Shown here: in pieces, positions 1 through 8,326 of the stretch
Layout of the letters: each line of letters starts with the position of its first letter
How positions within the stretch are numbered: the stretch's first letter is position 1
Origin: Paraburkholderia sp. BCC1885
GTDB taxonomy: Bacteria; Pseudomonadota; Gammaproteobacteria; Burkholderiales; Burkholderiaceae
Direction: 5' to 3'
NCBI RefSeq assembly: GCF_900996235.1
Contig: NZ_CAAJGM010000241.1
Span: 216,003-280,002 of the forward strand
Length of the DNA: 64,000 nt
Notes under the pieces: generated by a model
Told to the model about the DNA's origin: nothing
The model's database searches: none
The model's input: the letters and a program-made list of their open reading frames with translations, nothing else
Program-made: the position numbers and the translations under genes

Positions 1-438
1 AACCCTGCGTCGATAGGCCAGATTTCGCCGTCCGCCTTGATCACAAAGAATGGCGGACGCTATGGTTCGGCGCATCGTGCCCCGGCAACGCCGCCAGACC
101 CAGCGCTTTGGACTCCCGATGATTTTAATGCGCTGGTCGAAGCGTTCGACGTCGGCGGTTTCCGTTCGGTCAATGCCTGGTATCTGAACGACGCCGCCAA
201 CATGGCCTACGCACGCACCGCACCCGATGGCGGCCAATTGCGTCAGCCCGTGCTGTTCGTCAACGGTGACTGGGACGCGATCTGCGACATCAACCGCAGT
301 CGCCTCGGGGAGCCGATGCGTGGCGCTTGCCGAGACCTTTCCGTAACCAGCCTGCCCGCCGGCCACTGGCTTCCGCTTGAGCGCAAGACCGAGCTTGTCG
401 GGGCCATCCATTCGTGGCTTAAAACGAGTGGGTTGTAG
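1..438 (+). CDS. Alpha/beta hydrolase, C-terminal part (cut by window edge)
   Basis: The frame is open from the first base, so the start lies outside the window and only about 145 C-terminal residues are seen. They fit the end of an epoxide-hydrolase-like alpha/beta hydrolase: a strand followed by GDWDAICD, where the acid of the catalytic triad would sit, and AGHWLPLE with the expected catalytic His near the C terminus. A TTG at 37 could initiate but would leave no nucleophile elbow, so a longer gene is far more likely. An NmrA-like gene follows after 72 bp on the same strand and may be co-transcribed. The substrate cannot be told from this part. Confidence 0.75.
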   Translation, partial: NPASIGQISPSALITKNGGRYGSAHRAPATPPDPALWTPDDFNALVEAFDVGGFRSVNAWYLNDAANMAYARTAPDGGQLRQPVLFVNGDWDAICDINRSRLGEPMRGACRDLSVTSLPAGHWLPLERKTELVGAIHSWLKTSGL

Positions 439-510
439 CAGCCAGCCTGGCTGTCCGGTGTATCGTCATCGGCATAAAAATGCCTTTTCCATCAGCGTGG
501 AGCGTTCGAA

Positions 511-1395
511 ATGTCTGATCAGAAGATTTTCGTTGCCGGAGCCACAGGCGATACCGGCGGAGCCGCCACCGAGGCACTTCTAGCAGTGGGCGAAAAGGTC
601 CGCACGCTGGTGCGCAAAGAGGACCACCGTTCGGAACGGCTGAGGTCGCTCGGAGTCGAGGTTCTGCTCGGCAACCTTTCCAGTCTTGACGACGTGGCAC
701 GCGCTCTGGAAGGCATTTTCTCGGCGTATTTCGTCTATCCGATCGAAGCAGGCGGCATACAGGCGAGTGTCTACTTTGCTCAGGCGGCCCGGGAGGCGGG
801 AATCAGCGGGATCGTGAACATGTCACAAATTTCCGCGCGCAGAAACGCAACCAGTCACGCGGCACGTGACCACTGGATCTCGGAGAGGGTGTTCGACTGC
901 TCGGGAACGCCCGTTACCCACATTCGCCCGACGTTCTTCGCGCAATGGCTAACCTATCCCGGCCAGGTTGCGAACGTCAAAGAGCACGGCGCGTTGCGAC
1001 TGCCCTTTGGCGACGGCCGTCATGCACCGATTGCCGCGGAAGACCAGGGACGGGTGATCGCCGCCGTTCTTCGCGACCCGGCCCCGCACGCCGGCAAGAT
1101 CTATCCGCTATACGGCCCGGTCGAGATGAACCACCATCAGATTGCCGATGAGATGGGCAAGGTCCTCGGCCGGGAGGTGAAGTATCAGCCGATCGACCTC
1201 GATGTGTTCGAAAAGCGCCTGAGCAGCGATTCGAAATTTAGCGATGCCTTTTCGCAGCATCTGCTGTCCGTGGCCGTCGATTATCAGAATGGCGTTTTCG
1301 CCGGTACCAACACGCTGGTCGAAGAACTGACGGGTACTCCGCCAATGACCGTCGAGGCGTTCATCCGCAAGCACATCGCTGTCTTCGAAGACTGA
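511..1395 (+). CDS. NmrA-like NAD(P)-binding protein
   Basis: 294 residues, the usual length for the NmrA/HSCARG branch of atypical short-chain dehydrogenases. The Rossmann glycine motif is at residues 10-16 (GATGDTG), at the very N terminus as expected. The classical YxxxK catalytic pair is not obvious, which is common in this branch; such proteins act as NAD(P)H sensors or as quinone or isoflavone-type reductases. The ATG at 511 places the first beta strand immediately after the start. It follows the hydrolase fragment by 72 bp and could share its transcript. The biochemical role is not determinable here. Confidence 0.85.
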   Translation: MSDQKIFVAGATGDTGGAATEALLAVGEKVRTLVRKEDHRSERLRSLGVEVLLGNLSSLDDVARALEGIFSAYFVYPIEAGGIQASVYFAQAAREAGISGIVNMSQISARRNATSHAARDHWISERVFDCSGTPVTHIRPTFFAQWLTYPGQVANVKEHGALRLPFGDGRHAPIAAEDQGRVIAAVLRDPAPHAGKIYPLYGPVEMNHHQIADEMGKVLGREVKYQPIDLDVFEKRLSSDSKFSDAFSQHLLSVAVDYQNGVFAGTNTLVEELTGTPPMTVEAFIRKHIAVFED

Positions 1396-1440
1396 GTGGC
1401 ATCGAAATGGCGAAGTCATGCGCGCGATGAAATACCGCTT

Positions 1441-1542
1441 CGCCGCTCAAAGCACCTGGCCTTGATCGGCTTCGACGTCGAATCCATTGCCAGCGCGGTT
1501 GGCTACGCCGACGCCGCGACACGGCGCGCGCAAATGCGCTAA
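1441..1542 (+). pseudogene. Remnant of an AraC/GlxA-type HTH C terminus
   Basis: Read in frame from 1441 to a TAA at 1540-1542, this short stretch gives DVESIASAVGYADAATRR near its end. That resembles the last helix-turn-helix of AraC-family (GlxA-like) activators, where IA..VGYAD.ATLR is typical. No in-frame upstream DNA-binding or sensor domain exists, since the NmrA-like gene ends at 1395. I read it as a decayed fragment between two intact genes; chance resemblance over 33 residues remains possible. Confidence 0.4.
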
Positions 1543-1586
1543 CGCCGCGGCTGCGGCTGAATCCGCACCGCGCAGCCGGCCGCATA

Positions 1587-1609
1587 CTGTATGGATGAAC
1601 AGGTACAAT
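1587..1609 (+). promoter_or_regulatory. LexA (SOS) box and -10 of dinB
   Basis: CTGTATGGATGAACAG at 1587-1602 matches the CTGT-N8-ACAG LexA operator (12 of 16 positions of the E. coli consensus by eye). It is followed at once by TACAAT (1604-1609), a good -10 hexamer. The dinB ATG is 45 bp downstream of the box. The overlap of operator and promoter predicts SOS repression of dinB, which is established for this gene family. Confidence 0.75.
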
Positions 1610-1646
1610 ACGGCATGTCTTCGCCCCTGTTCTCCGCCAGCCATCC

Positions 1647-2822
1647 ATGAGTTCCGGAATTCGCCGCATTGCGCACCTCGACATGGACGCGTTTTATGCG
1701 TCCGTTGAACTGCTGCGTTACCCGGAATTGCGCGGGCAGGCGGTGGTGATCGGCGGCGGCAGAAACGCCGTGCCGGAACTCCTGCCGGACGGCAGCCGCA
1801 GATTCGCGCGGCTGCGCGATTACGCGGGCCGGGGCGTCGTCACCACCTCCACTTACGAAGCGCGGGCGCTGGGCGTGTTCTCGGCCATGGGCATGATGAA
1901 AGCGGCCCAGCTCGCGCCCGACGCGATCCTGCTGCCCACCGACTTCGACTCGTACCGGCATTATTCGCGGCTGTTCAAAGCGGCGGTTGCAACGTTCACG
2001 CAGCAAGTCGAAGATCGCGGCATCGACGAAATCTATATCGACCTGACCGATCTGCCCGGCGAGCCGCGCGAGATCGCGGCGCGGATCAAGCGCGCGGTCA
2101 ACGAGGCAACCGGCCTGACCTGCTCGATCTGCGTGGCGCCGAACAAGCTGCTGGCCAAAATCGGCTCGGAATTGGACAAGCCGGATGGCCTGACCATCCT
2201 CACGCCCGCCGACATACCCTTGCGCGTCTGGCCTCTGCCCGTGAAAAAAGTGAATGGCATTGGCCCGAAAGCGAATGAGCGGCTGGCGTCGTTAGGCATC
2301 ACAACCGTTGGCGAACTCGCCGGCGCGGACCTCGGCCTTCTGCAGGAGCATTTCGGGCGCAGCTATTCCGCGTGGCTCGCGGAGGTCGCTCAGGGGTACG
2401 ACGAGCGCCCGGTCGTCGTCAGTTCCGAGCCGAAGTCCATGAGCCGGGAAACCACCTTCGAACGGGACATGCATGCGCGCCAGGATCGGCCGGCATTGTC
2501 GGCCGCATTCACGGGCTTGTGCGCGCGCGTCGCGGACGATCTGACGCGCAAGGGCTACGTCGGGCGCACCGTCGGCATCAAGCTGAGGTTCGCCGATTTC
2601 AAAACCGTCACGCGCGACGTAACACTGCCCGAACCCACCGCCGACCCCACCGCTATCCGTCGTGCCGCCACCGAGTGTCTCAAGCGCATCGTGCTCAACC
2701 AGCGGCTGCGTTTAATCGGGGTACGTGTGAGCGCGCTCACCACCGCCAGCGCCACCTCGCCTGAACGCATGGCCGTGCAGCAGGAGTTACCGTTCGACGG
2801 GGACCGTCCTGCGGCTTATTGA
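1647..2822 (+). CDS. dinB: DNA polymerase IV (Y-family translesion polymerase)
   Basis: 391 residues, normal for Pol IV with a slightly long linker. The palm begins with HLDMDAFYASVE near residue 10, holding the first metal-binding Asp and the steric-gate region. The second catalytic Asp-Glu pair is in IDEIYID. The helix-hairpin-helix thumb motif is in VNGIGPKANERL, and a little-finger domain follows. The C terminus carries QQELPF, a plausible sliding-clamp binding peptide. The enzyme extends primers past lesions with low fidelity. A LexA box lies just upstream. An insertion-like segment near residues 33-55 (GGRNAVPELLPDGSRR) is longer than in E. coli DinB, as in some other betaproteobacterial copies. 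Confidence 0.93.
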   Translation: MSSGIRRIAHLDMDAFYASVELLRYPELRGQAVVIGGGRNAVPELLPDGSRRFARLRDYAGRGVVTTSTYEARALGVFSAMGMMKAAQLAPDAILLPTDFDSYRHYSRLFKAAVATFTQQVEDRGIDEIYIDLTDLPGEPREIAARIKRAVNEATGLTCSICVAPNKLLAKIGSELDKPDGLTILTPADIPLRVWPLPVKKVNGIGPKANERLASLGITTVGELAGADLGLLQEHFGRSYSAWLAEVAQGYDERPVVVSSEPKSMSRETTFERDMHARQDRPALSAAFTGLCARVADDLTRKGYVGRTVGIKLRFADFKTVTRDVTLPEPTADPTAIRRAATECLKRIVLNQRLRLIGVRVSALTTASATSPERMAVQQELPFDGDRPAAY

Positions 2823-3012
2823 ATTCCTCATACATGCCGCGGGTAATCCCGCAGTAGAAAAATCCCCTCAAGCCTCAGCCTCCGCGTGCCGTTAGCAAGA
2901 TAACGTATCCCATCAAACGGACCGGCCAGGCGTCCATGCCGCATGCAGACCAACAACATATCGATCAGGCGGGTTGAGGTTTTGTCCTTGTACTATCGAG
3001 GAGCGTTTTTCT

Positions 3013-5883
3013 ATGGTTGACCCGTCCACGCACCGAAACCCGGCTGTCAACATAGCCCCGGGTGCGCCGACGATCGAGGCCCAGCTGCAAGCCATGCGGG
3101 ACGGTTGCGAGCCCTGGGCCAGACAATGGGCGTGGTATCGCGCGGGCGAGCAGTTGCACCTCGCCGGCCAGGGCGACGCGCCGCCCGAATGGCCGCAAAG
3201 TATCTCCTATGAACGGCTGACGCAGCTGTGCGCCGAACGCGGCTGGCACCGCTGGCCGACGGGATTTGGCGAGAGCGTGCTGGGCTGGCTCGTTGCGCCC
3301 GCCGCCTTCGACAACGACGCGTCCTTGCGCGAATGCGCCCGCACGCTCGGTGAGCGCGCGCAGACCGACGCCCTTGCGCGGGCCCAGAACACGCAGCGCG
3401 TGCTCTACGAGATTGCCTATCTGGCGAGTTCGGTGCCTGATCGCGCGCAGTTTCTGCAGCGCGTACACGAACGTCTCGGCACGCTGATCGACGCCGAGAA
3501 TTTCTACCTCGCGCTCTACGACCGCAAGAGCAACCGGATCACCTATCCGTATTATGTCGACGTGATCGACACCGATGTCATCGAAGCAGAAAACTTCGAC
3601 ATCCTGAATCCCGAGCGCCTGTCGATGACGGCATACGTGCTGACCACCGGTCAGCCGCTACTCGTCAATGCCGCGATGATCCGCGACGCCGAAGCCGAGG
3701 GGATGTTCTATCCGATCGGCGGCGACCGTCCCGAGTTCTGGATGGGCGCGCCGCTGAAAAACGCATCGGACGAAGTGTTCGGCGTCATCGCGATGCAGGT
3801 GTACGACGTCTCCCGCATCTACAGTGCCGAGGATCGCGCGCTCTTCCTCGTGGTCGCGCGGCACGTGGCCATGGCGCTGGACCGGATCCTGCACCGCGCC
3901 GATCTCGAGGAAAAGGTCGCGCGCCGCACTTCCGAGTTGTCGCGCGTGAACGAGGCATTGCGCCAAGGCATCGCCGAACGGGAACGCGCCGAACATCTGC
4001 AAGCCACGCTGTTCCAGATTGCCGAACTGTCCAGCCGCCCTGGCGACATGGTGGAGTTTTTTCGCAGTCTGCATCACATCGTCGGCGAGTTGCTGGACGC
4101 GCACAATTTCTATATCGCGCTTTTCGATACCGAAACGCAGATCGTCTCGTTTCCGTACTACGTCGACGAACGCATTCACGAAACGCCGATGCCGCGCCTC
4201 GGCAAGCGCGGCCTGACCGAATATGTAATCCGCCAGCGCCGTCCGTGCCTGATCGATTCGGATGAAGCGTTACGCCTGATCGTCGACGGTGAAGTGGACA
4301 TGGTGCGCCAGAACGTGCTGCTCTCCTCGTGGCTCGGCGTGCCGTTGTTCGACGGCGACGACGTGCGCGGCATGCTCGCCGTGCAAAGCTACGATTCGCT
4401 CGTGCGCTATTCGCAGCGCGACCAGGAACTGCTGACGTTCGTCTCGCGCCATATCGACACGGCGCTTTCGCGCCGCCGCGCTGCCGATGCACTACACGCG
4501 GCCAATGCCGAACTCGAAGCCCGCGTGCAGATCCGCACGCGCGAACTCGACAACGCCAATGCCCGCCTCGTGCACGAGAATTCGCACGACGCTCTCACAG
4601 GGCTGCCTAACCGCAGCCATCTGATGCAGCGCCTGCGGACCGCGTGGTATGCGTATTGCGAGGACGGCCGCGAGGTCACCGTCATGTTCATCGATCTGGA
4701 TCGCTTCAAGATCGTCAACGACAGCCTGGGTCATCATTTCGGCGACATGCTGCTCGTGCAGGCGGCGGCGCGTCTGCGCGGCTGCCTGCGAGCGACCGAT
4801 CTGCTGGCGCGGCTTGGCGGCGACGAGTTTGCGATCCTTTCGCCGGATGCTTCGTTATGCGATGCAGTGGCCATCGCGGAACGCATTCTGGTGGCATTCG
4901 ACCTGCCCTTCGACATCGACGAGCACGTAGTGTTTTCGTCATGCAGCATCGGCATTGTGAATGCCGACAGCCAATATCACACCAAGCCGGCCGATCTGTT
5001 GCGCGACGCCGATATCGCCATGTATCGCGTGAAAAACGCGGGCCGCGACAACTTCATGGTCTTCAATCATGAACTGCGCCGCGAGGTGCTGGACCAGGTG
5101 GAACGCGAAGGCGCATTGCGCAACGCACTCAAACGCGACGACGAACTGATGCCGTTTTTCCAGCCGATCGTCGACGTCGCCAGCGGCGAAGTGGTCGCGC
5201 TCGAAGCGCTGATTCGCTGGCGGCAACCCGATGGGCGCGTGATCGCCCCCGGCGAATTTTTGCCTGCGGTGGAAGGCTTGCGGCTGATCGGCCGCCTCGA
5301 CCTTTACATGCTCACACGGGTCGCTGTCATTCTCGCCAAGCAGGAACACGCGAACTGGCCGCCCGTTCACGTGAACTGCTCGAGTTTCAGCATCACGCGG
5401 CCGGAGTTCGCCGACGAGGTGCTGGCCTTGCTGAAACGCTATGGGGTGGCGCCGTCGCGCGTCTGCCTCGAATTGACGGAAGGCGCGCTGGTGGCCGAGC
5501 CGGAAATCGCGCGCAGCACGATGCAGCGTCTCGCGGACAACGGCATGTCGGTGGTGCTCGACGACTTCGGCGCGGGTTTTTCGTCGCTGAGTTACGTGCA
5601 TCAATATCGCTTCAGCGGCCTGAAGATCGACAAGTCGTTCATCCTCGAACTCACCAGGAGCCCGCGCAGCCGGGCCATCGTCAGAGCGATCGTGCGCATG
5701 GCGGAATCGCTCGGACTGACGCTGGTGGCGGAGGGTGTCGAAGATGCCGGCACACTCGCCGTGCTGCGCGACATGGGCGCGGCCCAGGCACAGGGTTATT
5801 TCTTCGACAAACCGATGCCGCTCGAAGCCCTGTTGCGCTCGCCGCATTGGGAGCGCCAGGCGACCGCGGCCCATCGCCCATGA
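3013..5883 (+). CDS. GAF-GAF-GGDEF-EAL cyclic-di-GMP protein
   Basis: 956 residues from the ATG at 3013, chosen over an upstream in-frame TTG because GAGGAGCG sits correctly before it. Order: short N-terminal region, GAF (about 120-290), helical linker with heptads, second GAF (about 325-490), coiled-coil linker, GGDEF (about 520-680), EAL (about 690-950). The cyclase motif is intact (RLGGDEF) with an RATD inhibitory site five residues before it. The phosphodiesterase has EALIRW, an Asn in the HVNCSS strand, ELTEGA, DDFGAG, the KIDKSF lysine and AEGVE, so it also looks catalytic. It lacks membrane segments, so it should sense a cytoplasmic ligand. Which activity prevails cannot be read from sequence. 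It is convergent with a second GGDEF gene. Confidence 0.92.
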   Translation: MVDPSTHRNPAVNIAPGAPTIEAQLQAMRDGCEPWARQWAWYRAGEQLHLAGQGDAPPEWPQSISYERLTQLCAERGWHRWPTGFGESVLGWLVAPAAFDNDASLRECARTLGERAQTDALARAQNTQRVLYEIAYLASSVPDRAQFLQRVHERLGTLIDAENFYLALYDRKSNRITYPYYVDVIDTDVIEAENFDILNPERLSMTAYVLTTGQPLLVNAAMIRDAEAEGMFYPIGGDRPEFWMGAPLKNASDEVFGVIAMQVYDVSRIYSAEDRALFLVVARHVAMALDRILHRADLEEKVARRTSELSRVNEALRQGIAERERAEHLQATLFQIAELSSRPGDMVEFFRSLHHIVGELLDAHNFYIALFDTETQIVSFPYYVDERIHETPMPRLGKRGLTEYVIRQRRPCLIDSDEALRLIVDGEVDMVRQNVLLSSWLGVPLFDGDDVRGMLAVQSYDSLVRYSQRDQELLTFVSRHIDTALSRRRAADALHAANAELEARVQIRTRELDNANARLVHENSHDALTGLPNRSHLMQRLRTAWYAYCEDGREVTVMFIDLDRFKIVNDSLGHHFGDMLLVQAAARLRGCLRATDLLARLGGDEFAILSPDASLCDAVAIAERILVAFDLPFDIDEHVVFSSCSIGIVNADSQYHTKPADLLRDADIAMYRVKNAGRDNFMVFNHELRREVLDQVEREGALRNALKRDDELMPFFQPIVDVASGEVVALEALIRWRQPDGRVIAPGEFLPAVEGLRLIGRLDLYMLTRVAVILAKQEHANWPPVHVNCSSFSITRPEFADEVLALLKRYGVAPSRVCLELTEGALVAEPEIARSTMQRLADNGMSVVLDDFGAGFSSLSYVHQYRFSGLKIDKSFILELTRSPRSRAIVRAIVRMAESLGLTLVAEGVEDAGTLAVLRDMGAAQAQGYFFDKPMPLEALLRSPHWERQATAAHRP

Positions 5884-5907
5884 CCGCGCATTCCGTTTTT
5901 GCGCGGG

Positions 5908-5964
5908 TCAGAAACGGTAGTTGATCTTCAGGCTCCCCGCTTGCGCCGACGCATGGCCTGAAAC
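5908..5964 (-). pseudogene. Possible C-terminal remnant of an outer-membrane beta-barrel
   Basis: On the minus strand the 55 bp after the GGDEF gene read in one frame as about 18 residues ending SLKINYRF and a stop. A final amphipathic strand ending in Tyr-x-Phe is the Bam recognition signature of porins and autotransporters. No upstream barrel is present, because that frame runs straight into the GGDEF gene. It may be the stub of a deleted outer-membrane gene. It is short, so coincidence is a real alternative. Confidence 0.3.
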
Positions 5965-5965
5965 G

Positions 5966-7057
5966 TCAATCGGCAAGCACTTCCACGCGGTTGCGACCGT
6001 TATGCTTCGCTTGATACATCGCGCGATCCGCGGCCTCGATCAGCGCCTGACCGAGCGCGGCCGCGTCGTGCGCGGCGCCCTTGATCGTGCGCGCCGCCAC
6101 GCCGATCGATACCGTCAATGCAATCCGCTCGCCGTGGTCGTCCTGCAGATCCAGTCGCTCGACGGCATGGCGCACGCGCTCGGCGGCGATCAGCGCGTCG
6201 GTGCCATCGCCCTGCAGCAGCGCCGCGAACTCTTCGCCGCCGTAGCGCGCAAGCGTGTCGCCGAGCCGCACCTGCTGCCGCACACACGCCGCGACGGCTG
6301 CCAGCGCGCGGTCGCCGGTGAGGTGGCCGTAGGTGTCGTTGATCCGCTTGAAGCAATCGACATCGATAAACAGGCACGCCACCGGCACCGAATAACGCGC
6401 GGCACGCTGAATTTCCTCGCGCAGGCGTTCGTCGAAATAGCGGCGATTGGCGAGACCGGTCAGCGAATCGGTCATGCCCATCTGCTTTAAGCGCTCGCGG
6501 TGCGCGACATTATCGAGGCTGGCTGTGACAATACTGGCGAAGCGTTCGAGAATGTCAGTCGCCATGCCGACCCCGAACCGCGCCGCATCCTGGCTGCCGA
6601 GACACAGATAGCCGGACACCTTGCCGCCCGCCGCCAGCGGCAGCACGATCGCGCTGGCCGGCATGGCAGGCAGATCGAAAAACGTCGCCCGCGACACCTC
6701 ATCCATCTCGTCGACACGGCCGAGCCACGGCCGCCCCGTCCCGCATAAGCGCGACGCCGCCAGTCCGCCCGCGCGGCTAACCTTCAGATGCGGCGCGTCG
6801 AGTGCACGCAGCGCTGCGTGATCAAGCAGATCGCGCAGCATCGGCGCGCGATCGTCGAGCCATAGCGTCACGCTCGCCAGCGCGAACTCCTGCGGCAAAT
6901 GCACAAACAACGTGTCCAGAAACGAAGCGAAATCCTGCGCGCCGATCAGGCGCAACTCCACATCCTGAAAGCGCCGCAAGGTGCGCTCGTTGTGCTGCAC
7001 GGTATCGACAAGCGCGCGCAGGCGGTCGGAAAGCGGTGTTTGGGCGGGATTGGTCAC
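5966..7057 (-). CDS. GAF-type sensor diguanylate cyclase
   Basis: 363 residues. The first ~190 form a DUF484/GAF-like sensor module without membrane helices, followed by a GGDEF domain (about 200-360). The active loop reads RYGGEEF, a functional variant, with RLGD five residues before it as an allosteric inhibitory site. FIDVDCFKRINDTYGH holds the metal-binding Asp and the guanine-binding Asn. It should make cyclic-di-GMP in the cytoplasm in response to an unknown ligand. It faces the GAF-GAF-GGDEF-EAL gene tail to tail with 82 bp between, so the two are not co-transcribed but plausibly act in one signalling pool. Confidence 0.9.
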   Translation of the reverse strand: MTNPAQTPLSDRLRALVDTVQHNERTLRRFQDVELRLIGAQDFASFLDTLFVHLPQEFALASVTLWLDDRAPMLRDLLDHAALRALDAPHLKVSRAGGLAASRLCGTGRPWLGRVDEMDEVSRATFFDLPAMPASAIVLPLAAGGKVSGYLCLGSQDAARFGVGMATDILERFASIVTASLDNVAHRERLKQMGMTDSLTGLANRRYFDERLREEIQRAARYSVPVACLFIDVDCFKRINDTYGHLTGDRALAAVAACVRQQVRLGDTLARYGGEEFAALLQGDGTDALIAAERVRHAVERLDLQDDHGERIALTVSIGVAARTIKGAAHDAAALGQALIEAADRAMYQAKHNGRNRVEVLAD

Positions 7058-7279
7058 GTTTTAGGGAAGACAGCCCGTGGGCGGAGCGGGGTCGGCGGCC
7101 CCAACCGCCTTAATAACGGCTATTTTTGCGCGGTCTTGAGGGTCACAACTGCGTTCGCGCATACAGGAATGCGCGTTCTGCCGCGTGCACGGAGCCGGCG
7201 AAAGCACCCGCCCGAGCACATTCGCACTTTTTATGACGCGCTCTTAAGTCTGGCTTAATTTTCCGCTGCAACCATGTGA

Positions 7280-7325
7280 CTCAACATCCCCTGTTGAGCC
7301 GCCTGAGCATCGGCGGCGTTTTTTT
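7280..7325 (+). terminator. Tandem hairpins ending in an intrinsic terminator, within a 334-bp gap
   Basis: The first hairpin is CTCAACA (7280-7286), a 5-base loop, TGTTGAG (7292-7298). The second is GCCGCC (7298-7303), an 8-base loop, GGCGGC (7312-7317), followed by seven T. This is a good Rho-independent terminator on the plus strand, yet no plus-strand gene lies upstream: 7058-7391 holds no convincing coding frame. It must end a small RNA, a leader transcript of the gene starting at 7392, or read-through from the left. The hairpins share base 7298, so they abut without room between them. Confidence 0.7.
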
Positions 7326-7391
7326 ATCTTGAGGATGGGGCCGGCGCGTCGCGAGAGATGCAGCGTATTCCTGCGAGGGAAACCACACATC

Positions 7392-7649
7392 ATGGTTGAA
7401 GACACGGTATTCGAACATCTGCGGTCCATGCCCGGTCACGACTGGGTGCGCCAGATCCAGTCCTGCACGGTCTCGGATCCGTTGCAGCCGCCATGGGGCC
7501 GCTCGTACCGGCTGGTGGAATGGACCATGAAGCACACGCCCGATTCATGCCGCCGCGTGGTGCCCGCCGAAAGCACCCCGCTCGAAATCGCTCAGGCGAT
7601 GGCTTCGCATATTCCGGGACGCCGCTTCTGCCAGCACGGCGACAATTGA
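7392..7649 (+). CDS. Small hypothetical protein (85 residues)
   Basis: The ATG at 7392 has GAGGGA 14 bases upstream and starts a compact, soluble, Trp- and Cys-containing protein with no signal peptide or membrane helix. Composition and codon use look like a real gene of this genome. I do not recognise the family. It lies 67 bp downstream of a strong intrinsic terminator on the same strand, so expression either starts between 7326 and 7391 or depends on read-through. The next gene is on the other strand. Confidence 0.6.
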   Translation: MVEDTVFEHLRSMPGHDWVRQIQSCTVSDPLQPPWGRSYRLVEWTMKHTPDSCRRVVPAESTPLEIAQAMASHIPGRRFCQHGDN

Positions 7650-7722
7650 CGATTGCCCGATGGCCTAAGCACGCGGTCGCTTAGCCAGTTAGCGGGCGGC
7701 GCGAAGCGGCATAGGGCTTCAA

Positions 7723-8091
7723 TCAGCGCGCCGCGTCGAACCGCGCATGCGCGCGAATACCCTGCGTCAGCGCGGGACTGGCATCGTCGAAGCATCCCGC
7801 GGCAATCGATACGTACTCCACACCTGTTGCATCCACAAAGCCGCGTCCAAAACTTGCACCACCGCAGTTACGGCAGAACAGATGATGTCCGCTGCCCGTT
7901 GCGGACCGATAGTCTTCCAACTCGGATTCGCCGGCCAGCAGGCGAAAATCCTCCGGTTTGACCAACGTCTCCCACGCGCGCTGCCTCGCGCAGATCCAGC
8001 AATGGCAGCGTCGACGGCCATTGTTGAGGTCGATATCGGCCTCGAAACGCACCGCGCCGCACTGGCAGCTGCCTCTATATGTCTTCTTCAT
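7723..8091 (-). CDS. GFA-family (glutathione-dependent formaldehyde-activating-like) protein
   Basis: 122 residues. The zinc ligands of the GFA fold are all present: C9-Q-C11, C29-H-C31-W-I-C34 and C73-R-N-C76. The start at 8091 is chosen for GGAGAA before it and because the CxC motif normally lies about ten residues in. Members bind zinc and glutathione-like thiols; the original enzyme condenses formaldehyde with glutathione, but most paralogues have no shown activity, so only the family is assigned. It is divergent from the LysR gene at 8327. Confidence 0.85.
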   Translation of the reverse strand: MKKTYRGSCQCGAVRFEADIDLNNGRRRCHCWICARQRAWETLVKPEDFRLLAGESELEDYRSATGSGHHLFCRNCGGASFGRGFVDATGVEYVSIAAGCFDDASPALTQGIRAHARFDAAR

Positions 8092-8326
8092 GGCTGGTTC
8101 TCCGCAATCCCTTGCTGGGAAAGGCTCATAGGTGATGTTGCGGCTCATTCTAGGGAGGGGCTCCTGCCAACGTCGTGTCAGGAGGGTCGCCAGCACGGCG
8201 GGAATCCAAGGGACGGTAAAGGCGCGCACGGAGTTGCTCGCCATTGAATGCGTCCCGCCTCGAATTGCACGGCGCGTGCGCCTGTGCTCCAATAGCCCAC
8301 ATCGAGACTTCACATGCGTTCAAGGA

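Noticed and set aside
2974..3012. Upstream TTG start for the GAF-GGDEF-EAL gene
   Set aside because: The extra 13 residues include the ribosome binding site GAGGAGCG of the ATG at 3013.
4939..5874. Long open frame (311 codons) on the minus strand opposite the EAL domain
   Set aside because: Arg/His-rich antisense composition and the opposite strand encodes intact GGDEF and EAL motifs; a GC-bias shadow.
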